From positions 1-40,020 of the forward strand of contig NZ_CADEPK010000301.1 in assembly GCF_902829255.1 (NCBI RefSeq): DNA of 40,020 bases. Direction: 5' to 3'. Of the stretch, positions 6,766 through 14,526 are shown piece by piece. A program made the position numbers and the translations under genes. This stretch comes from Metabacillus niabensis (lineage in GTDB: Bacteria; Bacillota; Bacilli; Bacillales; Bacillaceae). Below the pieces are notes generated by a model, which saw only the letters and a program-made list of their open reading frames with translations, was not told where the DNA came from and searched no databases. Position 1 is the stretch's first letter; each line of letters opens with the position of its first letter.

Positions 6766-8640
6766 CTAATCATTAATTATTTGTGTACCTGTATTGAACT
6801 TATGATTATATTCTTCCTGTGTATATATTCGAAATGTAAAATTATCTGGTCTTCCTCTCTTGTTTACTTTTCTCATTCCAGGTAAAGATTCTTTTAAAGA
6901 TTTATCGATTTGGATCTGTAATTGTTCAATCTCATTAATTCTTGTTCCTGACCTCCATTTAATCTCAGGTTTGAATTTTGATGCTAGTTTATCACTAACG
7001 ATGAATGCGTCAATATCAAAATCTGTTGGATCAAAAGGTGCATTTCCCTTATGTGGTCCTTTTTGACCTGTAGCCAATGAACCCCTATATCCAACCTTGG
7101 CATCCGGATCAATTCCCTTAATTTTCTTCACTGCTGGACTCATTGTACTTTGAACGGTATTCATTATCTCAGTTCTGGTTTGAACTTTCCCTGTACCCTT
7201 ATTCCCAACACCATTCCCCTCAACACCCTTAACCTTCTCCTTAATCTTCGGTATATCCTTCTTCGGAACAGTAATCGTTTTAGGTGGTGCACTCGTATTA
7301 ATATTAACTCTACCACCTCTAAAACCTGAAAAACTACTAAATACTCCTCCTACGATAATTGAGTATTTCGTAACGTCTGAGATTTTCTCTCCTGTCCAGT
7401 AGTTATACCCTTCCTTTGCTGCTTCGATTTGTTCGAGGTTAATATCGACGGTTTGAGGGACTTCTGGTTTGATTTTACCACTTTTAATGGCCTCGTTGTA
7501 GGCTATTGTTGCTCCTGCTGCATCTTGGCCAGTTGTACCATTTTTACTTAGCATCCACATATTTCCGACAAATTTCTTATCATATTCGCTAAAATCATAG
7601 GTTATTTCCCCATTTGTTGTATCTCGTCCAGGGATGCTTTGAACAAATTCATAGGTACCGGATGAGACTTTGACGATTAGTCCATCATCGTATAAATAAT
7701 ACTTTTCGACTGAATCAACACCATTTTTAATCTCAACCATGTCCACAAGCCGCTCTTCTAAACTCTCAAACTCTTCCTTCGTGATCTTCGTATCTGTTAG
7801 CTCACTTATTATATTCGCAGCTTCAATTCGATCTTCAATCGAATCTCTGTATCTATTTTTCATTAACATATCTAAATGAGCATTTGGACCAGGGTATCTT
7901 GCTTCGACATACGTATTTGGCAGATATGGGGATGTTCCGTATAGCTCATCGAGTGTATAGTGTGCGTTTTGCTCGATTTCGCTTAGGACTTCCTTGTATG
8001 TAGCATTTGTTGCGAATTTCCTGAACGTATAATTTGAGATTGTTACGTCTTTTGATTGGAACATGCTTCTTATTTCCGTTATGTACTTTTGAAGAAGCTG
8101 TAGGTCTGTTTCTGTGTCAGTTAAATCTTGTGCTCTACCGTGATCGGTTTGATGTAATTGATTTATTGTTCGTTGTGTAAATCGCTTGGCACGTTGAACG
8201 TCCATGTAAAAGTTTTCATCGGTTAGATGCTTTATTGACATAATATCGCGAATCGAGCCAAGGGCGTCATTTACGTCCTCTACTAATTGGTGGGTTATTT
8301 CAGCTGCTTTTTTCAAGCCTTGTTCGATTTCGGTTTCAAGGAAGCTTTCCTCGATATATCCGTCATCCGCTGGTTCAAATAAGAAAAATAATTTCTCAGC
8401 AACATTTAATGCCGCCTTATATTGCCTGATCGTTTGTTCAAATAAGAGAATAAACGGAATATGTACTTCTTGATAGAACATACGGATCGAATTTCCGCTT
8501 TTCCCAGTAAAATTATCATCTAATCCTGTAAAATAATCGATTTGCTTTCTTAAATCTTGAAGCTGATTCTCTAATGTATCGATTGACTGTTTCACCTGTT
8601 TTATACCAGAATCAAGATTGCTTGCGTTAAAAAGTTTCAC
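6766..8640 (-). CDS. LXG-domain type VII secretion toxin, nucleotidyltransferase-like C-terminus
   Basis: A 624-residue polymorphic toxin. Residues 1-200 form the helical LXG targeting domain (FNASNLDSGIKQVKQSIDTL; FTGKSGNSIRMFYQEVHIPF) for export by a type VII system. Residues about 400-440 carry the pre-toxin TG motif (YNYWTGEKISDVTKYS). Residues 457-483 are a Lys/Gly linker. The tail (484-624) holds GYRGSLATG followed by FDPTDFDIDAFIVSD: a G-S then D-x-D-x-D layout (Gly520/Ser521; Asp540, 542, 544) like the metal-binding core of nucleotidyltransferases, plus NKRGRPDNFTFRIYTQ. That activity is inferred. The start is GTG with GGAGGTG about 13 bases upstream. It lies between the YwqI-like gene and the immunity gene. 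No type VII secretion core genes are in the window. Confidence 0.85.
   Translation of the reverse strand: MKLFNASNLDSGIKQVKQSIDTLENQLQDLRKQIDYFTGLDDNFTGKSGNSIRMFYQEVHIPFILLFEQTIRQYKAALNVAEKLFFLFEPADDGYIEESFLETEIEQGLKKAAEITHQLVEDVNDALGSIRDIMSIKHLTDENFYMDVQRAKRFTQRTINQLHQTDHGRAQDLTDTETDLQLLQKYITEIRSMFQSKDVTISNYTFRKFATNATYKEVLSEIEQNAHYTLDELYGTSPYLPNTYVEARYPGPNAHLDMLMKNRYRDSIEDRIEAANIISELTDTKITKEEFESLEERLVDMVEIKNGVDSVEKYYLYDDGLIVKVSSGTYEFVQSIPGRDTTNGEITYDFSEYDKKFVGNMWMLSKNGTTGQDAAGATIAYNEAIKSGKIKPEVPQTVDINLEQIEAAKEGYNYWTGEKISDVTKYSIIVGGVFSSFSGFRGGRVNINTSAPPKTITVPKKDIPKIKEKVKGVEGNGVGNKGTGKVQTRTEIMNTVQSTMSPAVKKIKGIDPDAKVGYRGSLATGQKGPHKGNAPFDPTDFDIDAFIVSDKLASKFKPEIKWRSGTRINEIEQLQIQIDKSLKESLPGMRKVNKRGRPDNFTFRIYTQEEYNHKFNTGTQIIND
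7214..7264 (-). repeat. 51-bp perfect repeat (toxin linker), copy 2
   Basis: Encodes the linker between the pre-toxin region and the toxic tail of the intact LXG protein (about residues 459-475). It is identical to 3573-3623. Sequence homology ends at the repeat borders, so only the linker is shared. Confidence 0.95.
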
Positions 8641-8674
8641 GCTCTACAATTTCACCTCCGTCAATGACAGACTC

Positions 8675-8983
8675 CTACTCTTTCTCTAAGGCCTGCTTCA
8701 CTCCATGCGAAAATGAGTCCATCAATGCTGCTAACGACTCATCAATCAGTTTAAGCGCCTCTAGTGATTGCTCCACTTGTTGATTATGCTCCTTTAATAG
8801 CTGCTTATATTGCTCAGCTAGTTGAGTAATCATCGTATTTACTTCATTCATCTTATTCACAAACTCTAATCTATTTTGTTCGGCGATTGAGCTCGTCTTA
8901 TACTGTAAGGCATTAGCAGATTGATTAATCGAAGTTAATGCCTTGCTTACCTCCTCATAGGAGACCTTTATTTTTTCACTCAT
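8675..8983 (-). CDS. YwqI/DUF5344-like small type VII partner protein
   Basis: A 102-residue, almost entirely helical protein (MSEKIKVSYEEVSKALTSIN, then ANALQYKTSS, EQYKQLLKEHNQQVEQSLEA). It has heptad-like spacing and no membrane segment. This size and position match the YwqI/DUF5344 (SACOL2603-like) proteins that precede LXG toxins in Bacillus and act as helical partners or targeting factors for the LXG domain. AGGAGG lies 8 bases before the ATG. It is 34 bases from the toxin start and in the same transcript. No separate YwqH/DUF5082 gene is seen upstream. The closely related WXG100 class is an alternative label. Confidence 0.75.
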   Translation of the reverse strand: MSEKIKVSYEEVSKALTSINQSANALQYKTSSIAEQNRLEFVNKMNEVNTMITQLAEQYKQLLKEHNQQVEQSLEALKLIDESLAALMDSFSHGVKQALEKE

Positions 8984-9146
8984 CGGTCATGCCTCCTATC
9001 TTCATCGTCTCATGTTCGATCCTATAAAAATGGTAATATTATGTAAATAGGATCATTATCCTGAAATAAATAAAATTTACCAAATACGCTATACCATAAT
9101 AACTACTATATTTTTCGAAAATAGGATAATAGTCACCAAAAAAACA

Positions 9147-9192
9147 GGGACAGTCCCCTCACTTCCTAAATCGGAAGCAAGGGAACCGTCCC
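9147..9192 (-). terminator. Long hairpin terminator of the uvrA-like gene; REP-like sequence
   Basis: GGGACAGTCCCCTCACTTCC pairs with GGAAGCAAGGGAACCGTCCC (20-bp arms, few mismatches, 6-base loop). On the minus strand it ends in TGTTTTTTTGG and starts within a few bases of the ABC-ATPase stop, so it should terminate that gene. The GGGACGGTTCCCTTGCTTCC arm resembles dispersed palindromes I associate with Bacillaceae genomes; that link is from memory. Confidence 0.75.
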
Positions 9193-9194
9193 TC

Positions 9195-11435
9195 TCATAC
9201 ATACTTCGCAGTAACAGAACGTTCACAATCTACTATTCCTGCTGGTGGGCCTTCGTAAAGGATTTCTCCTCCACCAGTACCACCATCTGGACCTAAGTCA
9301 ATGATCCAATCGCTATTGCGAATGACATCTAGGTTATGTTCTATTACTAAAACTGTGTTACCTTTATCTACTAATTTATTGATAATACGCAAGATATTTG
9401 CTACATCAGACATATGCAATCCAGTCGTTGGTTCATCTAGTATATAGGTGTTACCCTTTGTGTTTAGCTCCTTCGCTAGCTTCAACCTTTGACATTCACC
9501 GCCGGATAACGTGTTTAGCGGTTGGCCTAATGATAGATAGCCAAGACCGACTGTTTCCATGCTTTTTAGCTTCGTTTGAATGCTTTTCACATCAAAGAAA
9601 TCTAGTGCAGCTGTGACAGACATATCCATGACTTCGACAATGTTTTTTCCTTTATAGTTGTATTGGAGCACATCCTGCTTGAAGCGACTGCCCTTACATT
9701 CGCTGCATTCTACCTCCATGACATCCATAAACGATAGGTTGAGCTGTACCGTTCCAGTTCCACCACATGTTTCACAGGCGCCCTTTGAATTGTAGCTAAA
9801 TAGCCCTGTTTCCACATTGTTTGCAGTGGAAAATGCTTTGCGGATCGCATCCATAATCCCTGAAAAGGTTGCTGGATTCGAGCGGATGTTAGCGTGTACT
9901 GGGCTTTGGTCGATGCGAATCGCCTCTGAAATATCCTTCGCAAAAACATTGTTTACAAGTGTACTTTTCCCTGAGCCCGCAACCCCTGTTACCGTTGTGA
10001 AAACACCAATCGGCACACGAAGGCTAACGTTTTTCAAATTATGAAGGCTGCTTTTCTTGCTTTCAATAAACTCGGAAACAGGTCTTGGGTTAGAATTCAG
10101 CTCCGTTTTACTGCTTAAATACTTTGCTGTAAGAGTGTCAGATGACAATAAGCCCTCATAGCTGCCACTATACATGATGTTTCCTCCGCCAGCACCTGCA
10201 TGTGGTCCAACATCAATGATATGGTCTGCGATTTGGATGACGTCTGGATCATGCTCAACAACTAAAACGGTGTTGCCTTTGTCACGTAATTTAACTAGCA
10301 ATTCATTTAACCTGTACACATCGCGAGGGTGAAGACCTGTGCTTGGTTCATCAAATATGTACATTAACCCTGTTAGGTTGCTTGACAAATACTTCACCAT
10401 TTTGACCCGTTGAGACTCACCACCTGATAAGGTTGGCGTTTCCCTTGTCAATGTTAAATAGCTTAACCCAATATCACATAGATTTTTTAACCGTTCAATG
10501 ATATTATCCACAATCGGTTTAGCATGAGGTTCATCGATTTGTGGAAGAACGTCGATTAACTGATCCAGCTGCATCGATGTTAGGTCATAAATCGAATAGC
10601 CGTTGATTTTAGACGATAGCACCTTCTCGTTGTAACGTGTCCCATCACAGGTTGGACATGTTTTCGTTGTCGTATAATCCTTTAGCTTCTTTTCAGCAGC
10701 CTTCGTCGTTTCCTTTTCCCGATTCACATTCAGCCGCATAAATTTTACTGCTAAGCCTTCATATGTCGCATTCATTTCATTATCCATGAAGTTGACCTTC
10801 ACCTTTTGCGGCTCCGCATAAATTAGCTTGTCAAATTCTTCTTTTGTATAATCTTTAATTTTCTTATCATTGTCGAAGAAGCCTGATTCAGCATATGCCT
10901 TCCATTGCCAAGTCCCTGGTGCAAAGCCTGAAAGCAAAATCGCTCCTTCATTTAAAGACTTTTCCTTATCAAGTGCCGCATCTGTGTTTAACGTAATAAT
11001 TTTCCCGATCCCTTCACATTTAGGGCACATCCCACTTGGATCATTAAAGGAATAGGCGTTGGCATAGCCGATTTGTGGTTGAGCAAAACGTGAAAAAAGC
11101 AGGCGCATCAATGGCTGAATGTCTGTTGCCGTTCCAAGCGTCGATCGCGCATTCCCGCCAAGTCGTTTCTGATCGACAACAATCGCAGTAGACAGATTGT
11201 GGATTTCATCTGCTTCCGGTCTGCTGTATTTCGGAAGAAACTGACGGGCAAAGCTACTAAATGTTTCGTTTAACTGACGCCCTGCTTCCTGTGCAATCGT
11301 ATCAAAAACGATCGATGACTTCCCTGAACCAGATACCCCTGTAAAAATGGTAATCTTCCCTTTTGGAATCTCGAGATGAATATTTTTCAGGTTGTTCTCT
11401 CTTCCATTTACAATTTCGATAAATTCTTGCTTCAT
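9195..11435 (-). CDS. UvrA-like ABC ATPase (short, UvrA2/DrrC type)
   Basis: A 746-residue protein with two UvrA-type ATPase halves. The first has Walker A GVSGSGKSS (33-41), a zinc module CPKCEGIG, a second CPTCDGTR, the signature LSGGESQR and Walker B MYIFDEPSTGLHP. The second has GVAGSGKST, CETCGGTG...CSECKG, LSGGECQR and YILDEPTTGLH. It is about 200 residues shorter than housekeeping UvrA (about 950); the UvrB-binding region appears reduced, as in UvrA2/DrrC proteins linked to DNA-binding drug tolerance. No membrane segments, so it is not a transporter. AAGGAG lies upstream of the ATG. Monocistronic, with a strong terminator. It probably handles damaged or drug-bound DNA; the substrate is unknown. 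Confidence 0.9.
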   Translation of the reverse strand: MKQEFIEIVNGRENNLKNIHLEIPKGKITIFTGVSGSGKSSIVFDTIAQEAGRQLNETFSSFARQFLPKYSRPEADEIHNLSTAIVVDQKRLGGNARSTLGTATDIQPLMRLLFSRFAQPQIGYANAYSFNDPSGMCPKCEGIGKIITLNTDAALDKEKSLNEGAILLSGFAPGTWQWKAYAESGFFDNDKKIKDYTKEEFDKLIYAEPQKVKVNFMDNEMNATYEGLAVKFMRLNVNREKETTKAAEKKLKDYTTTKTCPTCDGTRYNEKVLSSKINGYSIYDLTSMQLDQLIDVLPQIDEPHAKPIVDNIIERLKNLCDIGLSYLTLTRETPTLSGGESQRVKMVKYLSSNLTGLMYIFDEPSTGLHPRDVYRLNELLVKLRDKGNTVLVVEHDPDVIQIADHIIDVGPHAGAGGGNIMYSGSYEGLLSSDTLTAKYLSSKTELNSNPRPVSEFIESKKSSLHNLKNVSLRVPIGVFTTVTGVAGSGKSTLVNNVFAKDISEAIRIDQSPVHANIRSNPATFSGIMDAIRKAFSTANNVETGLFSYNSKGACETCGGTGTVQLNLSFMDVMEVECSECKGSRFKQDVLQYNYKGKNIVEVMDMSVTAALDFFDVKSIQTKLKSMETVGLGYLSLGQPLNTLSGGECQRLKLAKELNTKGNTYILDEPTTGLHMSDVANILRIINKLVDKGNTVLVIEHNLDVIRNSDWIIDLGPDGGTGGGEILYEGPPAGIVDCERSVTAKYV

Positions 11436-11685
11436 TGCTACTCACTCCTTCTCTTCGTTATATTTCGAAATTCGTTTAAATCCGTGCAGCTTGCCTCTTG
11501 TTGACTCGTGAAAACCAATAATACCAATAGTTAAGCTAGTAATGCAACAAAAAATAGCAAAAAATGGCGATGATTTTGATGCTTCATAAAAGCAACAAAA
11601 ATGTCCCCTTTTTTACTCAGGAAGTGAACCTTTTGGCCTTCCCATTTGTATAGGTAGTAAAGAAAGCAGATTGGAGATGGTATAA

Positions 11686-12057
11686 ATGGGGATTGGTTGG
11701 ATTTTTTCCCTTATTGTTCTAGGTATATTAATGATCTTAATTTTAGCGATTACAATTCCGATGGATCGCAAACATGTTGTCCGTGAAAATGATAAAATTA
11801 ACTTTAAGAAAACGAAATTATATTTACGTTGGAATGTATTTGATACACTGACACTTTGCTTAGCTATTTATTCGATTATTTGTGTGCAAATTTTATTTTA
11901 TCTAATCGCTAGTGGTGAAACAGTTGAAAATGTATTTGTGCAATTTTTTACTAACCAAGCACAGGTTTGGACAATAGTATCGATTATTTATTTAGTTAGC
12001 AGAGTATCATTGACGTTAAAATCAATTAAGGAACGTTGGGGCGATGAGATTGAATGA
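11686..12057 (+). CDS. Small membrane protein of an ECF sigma operon
   Basis: A 123-residue protein with three likely membrane helices (FSLIVLGILMILILAITI; LTLCLAIYSIICVQILFYLI; VWTIVSIIYLVSRVSLTL) and a charged loop after the first. GGAGATGG lies upstream of the ATG. Its end overlaps the sigma-factor gene by 14 bases, so the two are translated together. I know no named family. The position fits a membrane partner of the sigma factor, perhaps a sensor or co-anti-sigma protein like those next to Bacillus SigY. Confidence 0.75.
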   Translation: MGIGWIFSLIVLGILMILILAITIPMDRKHVVRENDKINFKKTKLYLRWNVFDTLTLCLAIYSIICVQILFYLIASGETVENVFVQFFTNQAQVWTIVSIIYLVSRVSLTLKSIKERWGDEIE

Positions 12058-12592
12058 GCGTGAGGATGAATGGATGATTGCTTACCAAAATGGAGATGAA
12101 GCAGCGTTAGAACGAATTTACCTCCTATTAAAACCGGGGCTTTATTCATTTATTTTCCGCTATACAAGAGATGAGCAATTAAGCATCGATATCGTCCAGG
12201 ATACATTTGTTAAGCTTCAGCGTTACAAGCACAATTACAGCCGAAGCAACGGAAAACTAAAATCATATCTCTTTCAAATTGCCTACCGCTTAATGATTAC
12301 AAAATTAAATCGGCGCAAAAAGCTGCGGAGCCTTTTGCCCTTCCTCATCCCGGTAGAACCTGAGGATTTCCAGCATTCAGACAGAATGACGATTCGCGAT
12401 GCTATCGCAAAGCTCCCAGACATTCAACGTGCGGTGATTCTTCTCTCCTACTACCATGATATGCCACAGGAGGAAATCGCGAACGTTCTTGGCATTCCTA
12501 AAGGGACAGTTAAATCAAGATTACACACAGCGATCAAAAAATTAAAGGAAGAATTGGAGGAAGATGAATATGAGTCACGATCCCTTTCATAA
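12044..12592 (+). CDS. ECF-type RNA polymerase sigma factor
   Basis: A 182-residue sigma-70 family protein with only regions 2 and 4. Region 2 (about 20-90) contains YSFIFRYTRDEQLSIDIVQD and TFVKLQRY, the -10 recognition helices. Region 4 (about 120-172) contains AIAKLPDIQRAVILLSYYHD and the helix-turn-helix EEIANVLGIPKGTVKSRLHT. These are hallmarks of extracytoplasmic-function sigma factors, which direct polymerase to stress promoters and are held by membrane anti-sigma factors. Both flanking genes overlap it and encode membrane proteins, a usual arrangement. The subgroup (SigY-, SigV- or SigM-like) cannot be settled by eye. Confidence 0.9.
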   Translation: MRLNEREDEWMIAYQNGDEAALERIYLLLKPGLYSFIFRYTRDEQLSIDIVQDTFVKLQRYKHNYSRSNGKLKSYLFQIAYRLMITKLNRRKKLRSLLPFLIPVEPEDFQHSDRMTIRDAIAKLPDIQRAVILLSYYHDMPQEEIANVLGIPKGTVKSRLHTAIKKLKEELEEDEYESRSLS

Positions 12593-12815
12593 AGAACCGT
12601 ATTTACAAACGAAGCTGAACGAATATCGAGTCGAGACACCCGAATTCCCAATGAAACGTAATCGCTGGGAACGATTCATTCATTTTCTCGCTTCCCCTGC
12701 AAAGGACCCGTTAGAACGATTCATTTCAGCAGCTGATGGGGTAGTGCTGTTAAAGGTAGCTCCAATCGTAGGAACTGTCATTCTTACATTCATCCAAATT
12801 TTTGTTTTTCTTTAA
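12570..12815 (+). CDS. Small putative anti-sigma or membrane anchor protein
   Basis: An 81-residue protein starting MSHDPFHKEPYLQTKLNEYR. GGAGG lies 9 bases before this ATG; an ATG two codons upstream is too close. The first 55 residues are charged and soluble (PEFPMKRNRWERFIHFLA), and the end is one membrane helix (VVLLKVAPIVGTVILTFIQI). It overlaps the sigma-factor end by 23 bases. A cytoplasmic N-terminus with a single C-terminal helix is what a minimal anti-sigma factor looks like, but there is no zinc HxxxCxxC motif and no known domain, so the role is inferred from position. Confidence 0.65.
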   Translation: MSHDPFHKEPYLQTKLNEYRVETPEFPMKRNRWERFIHFLASPAKDPLERFISAADGVVLLKVAPIVGTVILTFIQIFVFL

Positions 12816-12832
12816 AAATGCTTCGAAGGGTT

Positions 12833-12870
12833 AAGCCTAACTACTATGTTTAATGTAAGAAGTTAGGCTT
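12833..12870. terminator. Hairpin between convergent genes
   Basis: AAGCCTAACT pairs with AGTTAGGCTT around an 18-base loop, between the sigma operon and the convergent monooxygenase gene. T tracts are weak, so efficiency is uncertain. Confidence 0.55.
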
Positions 12871-12878
12871 TACTAAAA

Positions 12879-13922
12879 TTATGACGTTCTTTCATTTATA
12901 ATCGAAACAATATACTTAGCATCATAACCTACACCTTGTAATAGAGCGGAACCACGCCGATATTGCCATGGCAGGCCAATAAAGTATAATCCTTCAATGC
13001 TTGATACACCTCGATTATGGATAACCTTTCCTTTCTGATCGAAAACTCCCTCGATTTGCAGCCATGGAAACTCTGTTTTAAAACCTGTTGCCCAGATAAT
13101 ATTGTTCACTTTTAATGTTGTGTTATCTTCAAAGACTAGCTCATTTTTCTTTGCACTGATTACCCTTTGTTTTAGCTTTACTTCCTTGTTCTTCATTGCC
13201 CGCTTTAACTCATAGCCAAATAGAGGGTCTCCCTTTTTTTGAATTAGCCTGCCAAGTAACGAATGATTTGTTGCCTTTAAAATCCCTACTTTATCGAACC
13301 ACCAAAAAATACTTTTACGAAGGAAGACTAAAGGTAAATAGCTTGGATGTTTGCTTACTGCTAAATAGGTCTCCCTCTCTTTCGACAATTCAACGGCTAT
13401 TTGTGCTCCACTATTTCCCCCACCTACGACGATTACGTTTCCATCACCTAATTGTTTTGGGTTCTTATATTGTGATGAGTGAAGCTGCTTAATCGTCGTT
13501 GCTAGATTTGTTGAAAATCCAGGGAGATTAGGGGTTTGAAAAGGACCTGTTGCAACGACAACATTCTTCGCTCTATATTCATCACGATTAGTCTTAATAA
13601 GGAAAGCATTATCCACTTTCGAAATAGCCTTCACTTCTTCATTTAAACGAATAGGAAAATGAAACGTTTCTACATATTTCGTTAGATATGCCACTACTTC
13701 ATCTTTGGTAGGAAAACCATGTTCATCACCGTGAAAAGGTAATCCAGGTAGGGCACTGTAAATCCGTGGAGTAAACAAAACTAATGAGTCATACCTCTCC
13801 CTCCAGCTCTCTCCCACTTCACTTCCTTTATCAATTAACAAAAAGGCTTTATTCCGCTTTTTTAAATAGTAGCCAATCGCAAGACCCGCTTGACCAGCCC
13901 CAATGACAATTGTATCGTACAT
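12879..13922 (-). CDS. FAD-dependent monooxygenase/oxidoreductase (CzcO/FMO type)
   Basis: A 347-residue single-polypeptide flavoprotein. It has the FAD Rossmann motif GAGQAG near residue 8, an FMO-like stretch (GESWRERYDSLVLFTPRIYS), the NADPH-binding motif VVGGGNSGAQIA near residue 165, and the family ATGF motif in IIWATGFKTEFPW. These enzymes transfer oxygen from O2 to N, S or carbonyl groups, or act as diffusible oxidoreductases in metal or drug tolerance; the substrate is not predictable. The second ATG is chosen because GAGGG is 6 bases before it. The first ATG touches the Shine-Dalgarno. Apparently monocistronic. Confidence 0.85.
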   Translation of the reverse strand: MYDTIVIGAGQAGLAIGYYLKKRNKAFLLIDKGSEVGESWRERYDSLVLFTPRIYSALPGLPFHGDEHGFPTKDEVVAYLTKYVETFHFPIRLNEEVKAISKVDNAFLIKTNRDEYRAKNVVVATGPFQTPNLPGFSTNLATTIKQLHSSQYKNPKQLGDGNVIVVGGGNSGAQIAVELSKERETYLAVSKHPSYLPLVFLRKSIFWWFDKVGILKATNHSLLGRLIQKKGDPLFGYELKRAMKNKEVKLKQRVISAKKNELVFEDNTTLKVNNIIWATGFKTEFPWLQIEGVFDQKGKVIHNRGVSSIEGLYFIGLPWQYRRGSALLQGVGYDAKYIVSIINERTS

Positions 13923-14000
13923 TCTCATCCCTCATTAAATATGATTATATGTTCATATATCGATTTTAAAGGAATGATTTTCTAAATACAACAAAAATAG

Positions 14001-14037
14001 GGAAGGTTCTTTTGTTTTCGGAGCAAAAGAACCTTCC
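14001..14037 (-). terminator. Rho-independent terminator
   Basis: GGAAGGTTCTTTTG pairs perfectly with CAAAAGAACCTTCC around a 9-base loop. On the minus strand it is followed by CTATTTTTG, so it ends the 14042-14290 gene. Confidence 0.85.
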
Positions 14038-14041
14038 ACCG

Positions 14042-14290
14042 TTACTCGCTAATTGGTGAACCAGTCGATGTATGCTCATTTATCCATTCAAGTGATTCCT
14101 TCGAAACCACTGACCAATTCGGAATTTGGCTACTATGCTGCTCGACCCAGCTCATACAATATTGCGGATCAATGCTCTTCTCCTCGCATTGAGCTAAAAA
14201 GGCTTGAATGTTTTCCTCCGTACAGTTTTCCCATGAACCACATGTTTCTTTCCATATGCGTTCCATTTCTTGCTTACTATTGTTCACCAA
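14042..14290 (-). CDS. Hypothetical small protein
   Basis: About 82 residues. AAGGAGG lies 8 bases before a TTG (14290) and 11 before a GTG (14287); either could start the protein, giving NNSKQEMERIWKETCGSWEN. The open frame extends 19 codons further upstream without a better start. It is soluble and rich in Glu, Ser and Trp, with three Cys (CGSWENC, QYCMSW). No family is recognised. It is a single gene with a strong terminator. Confidence 0.55.
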   Translation of the reverse strand: MVNNSKQEMERIWKETCGSWENCTEENIQAFLAQCEEKSIDPQYCMSWVEQHSSQIPNWSVVSKESLEWINEHTSTGSPISE

Positions 14291-14394
14291 ATTTTCTTCC
14301 TCCTTTAGTTCATGTTGACAAATTAAGTTTGTCCACTGTGATAACAATTTATGAAATTCAGGTTACTTTTTAAGTAAAACACGCAAGGAGAGGA

Positions 14395-14484
14395 TGATAC
14401 TTTTTGTATCGTTTATGAACCTAATTGCACAGATTCGTTAATGACAAATTTGTTACAGAATCGATAAAAGGTTTTTATTTATCG
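14395..14484 (+). promoter_or_regulatory. Hairpin-rich leader upstream of uppP
   Basis: Three small inverted repeats lie in a row before the uppP Shine-Dalgarno: GATAC/GTATC, GATTC/GAATC and CGATAAA/TTTATCG. They may be part of the untranslated leader or bind a regulator. No known riboswitch pattern is recognised. Confidence 0.3.
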
Positions 14485-14526
14485 TGATTTTCTATAAAAT
14501 TGAGGGGGTTTAAAAAGGAGGGCAAA

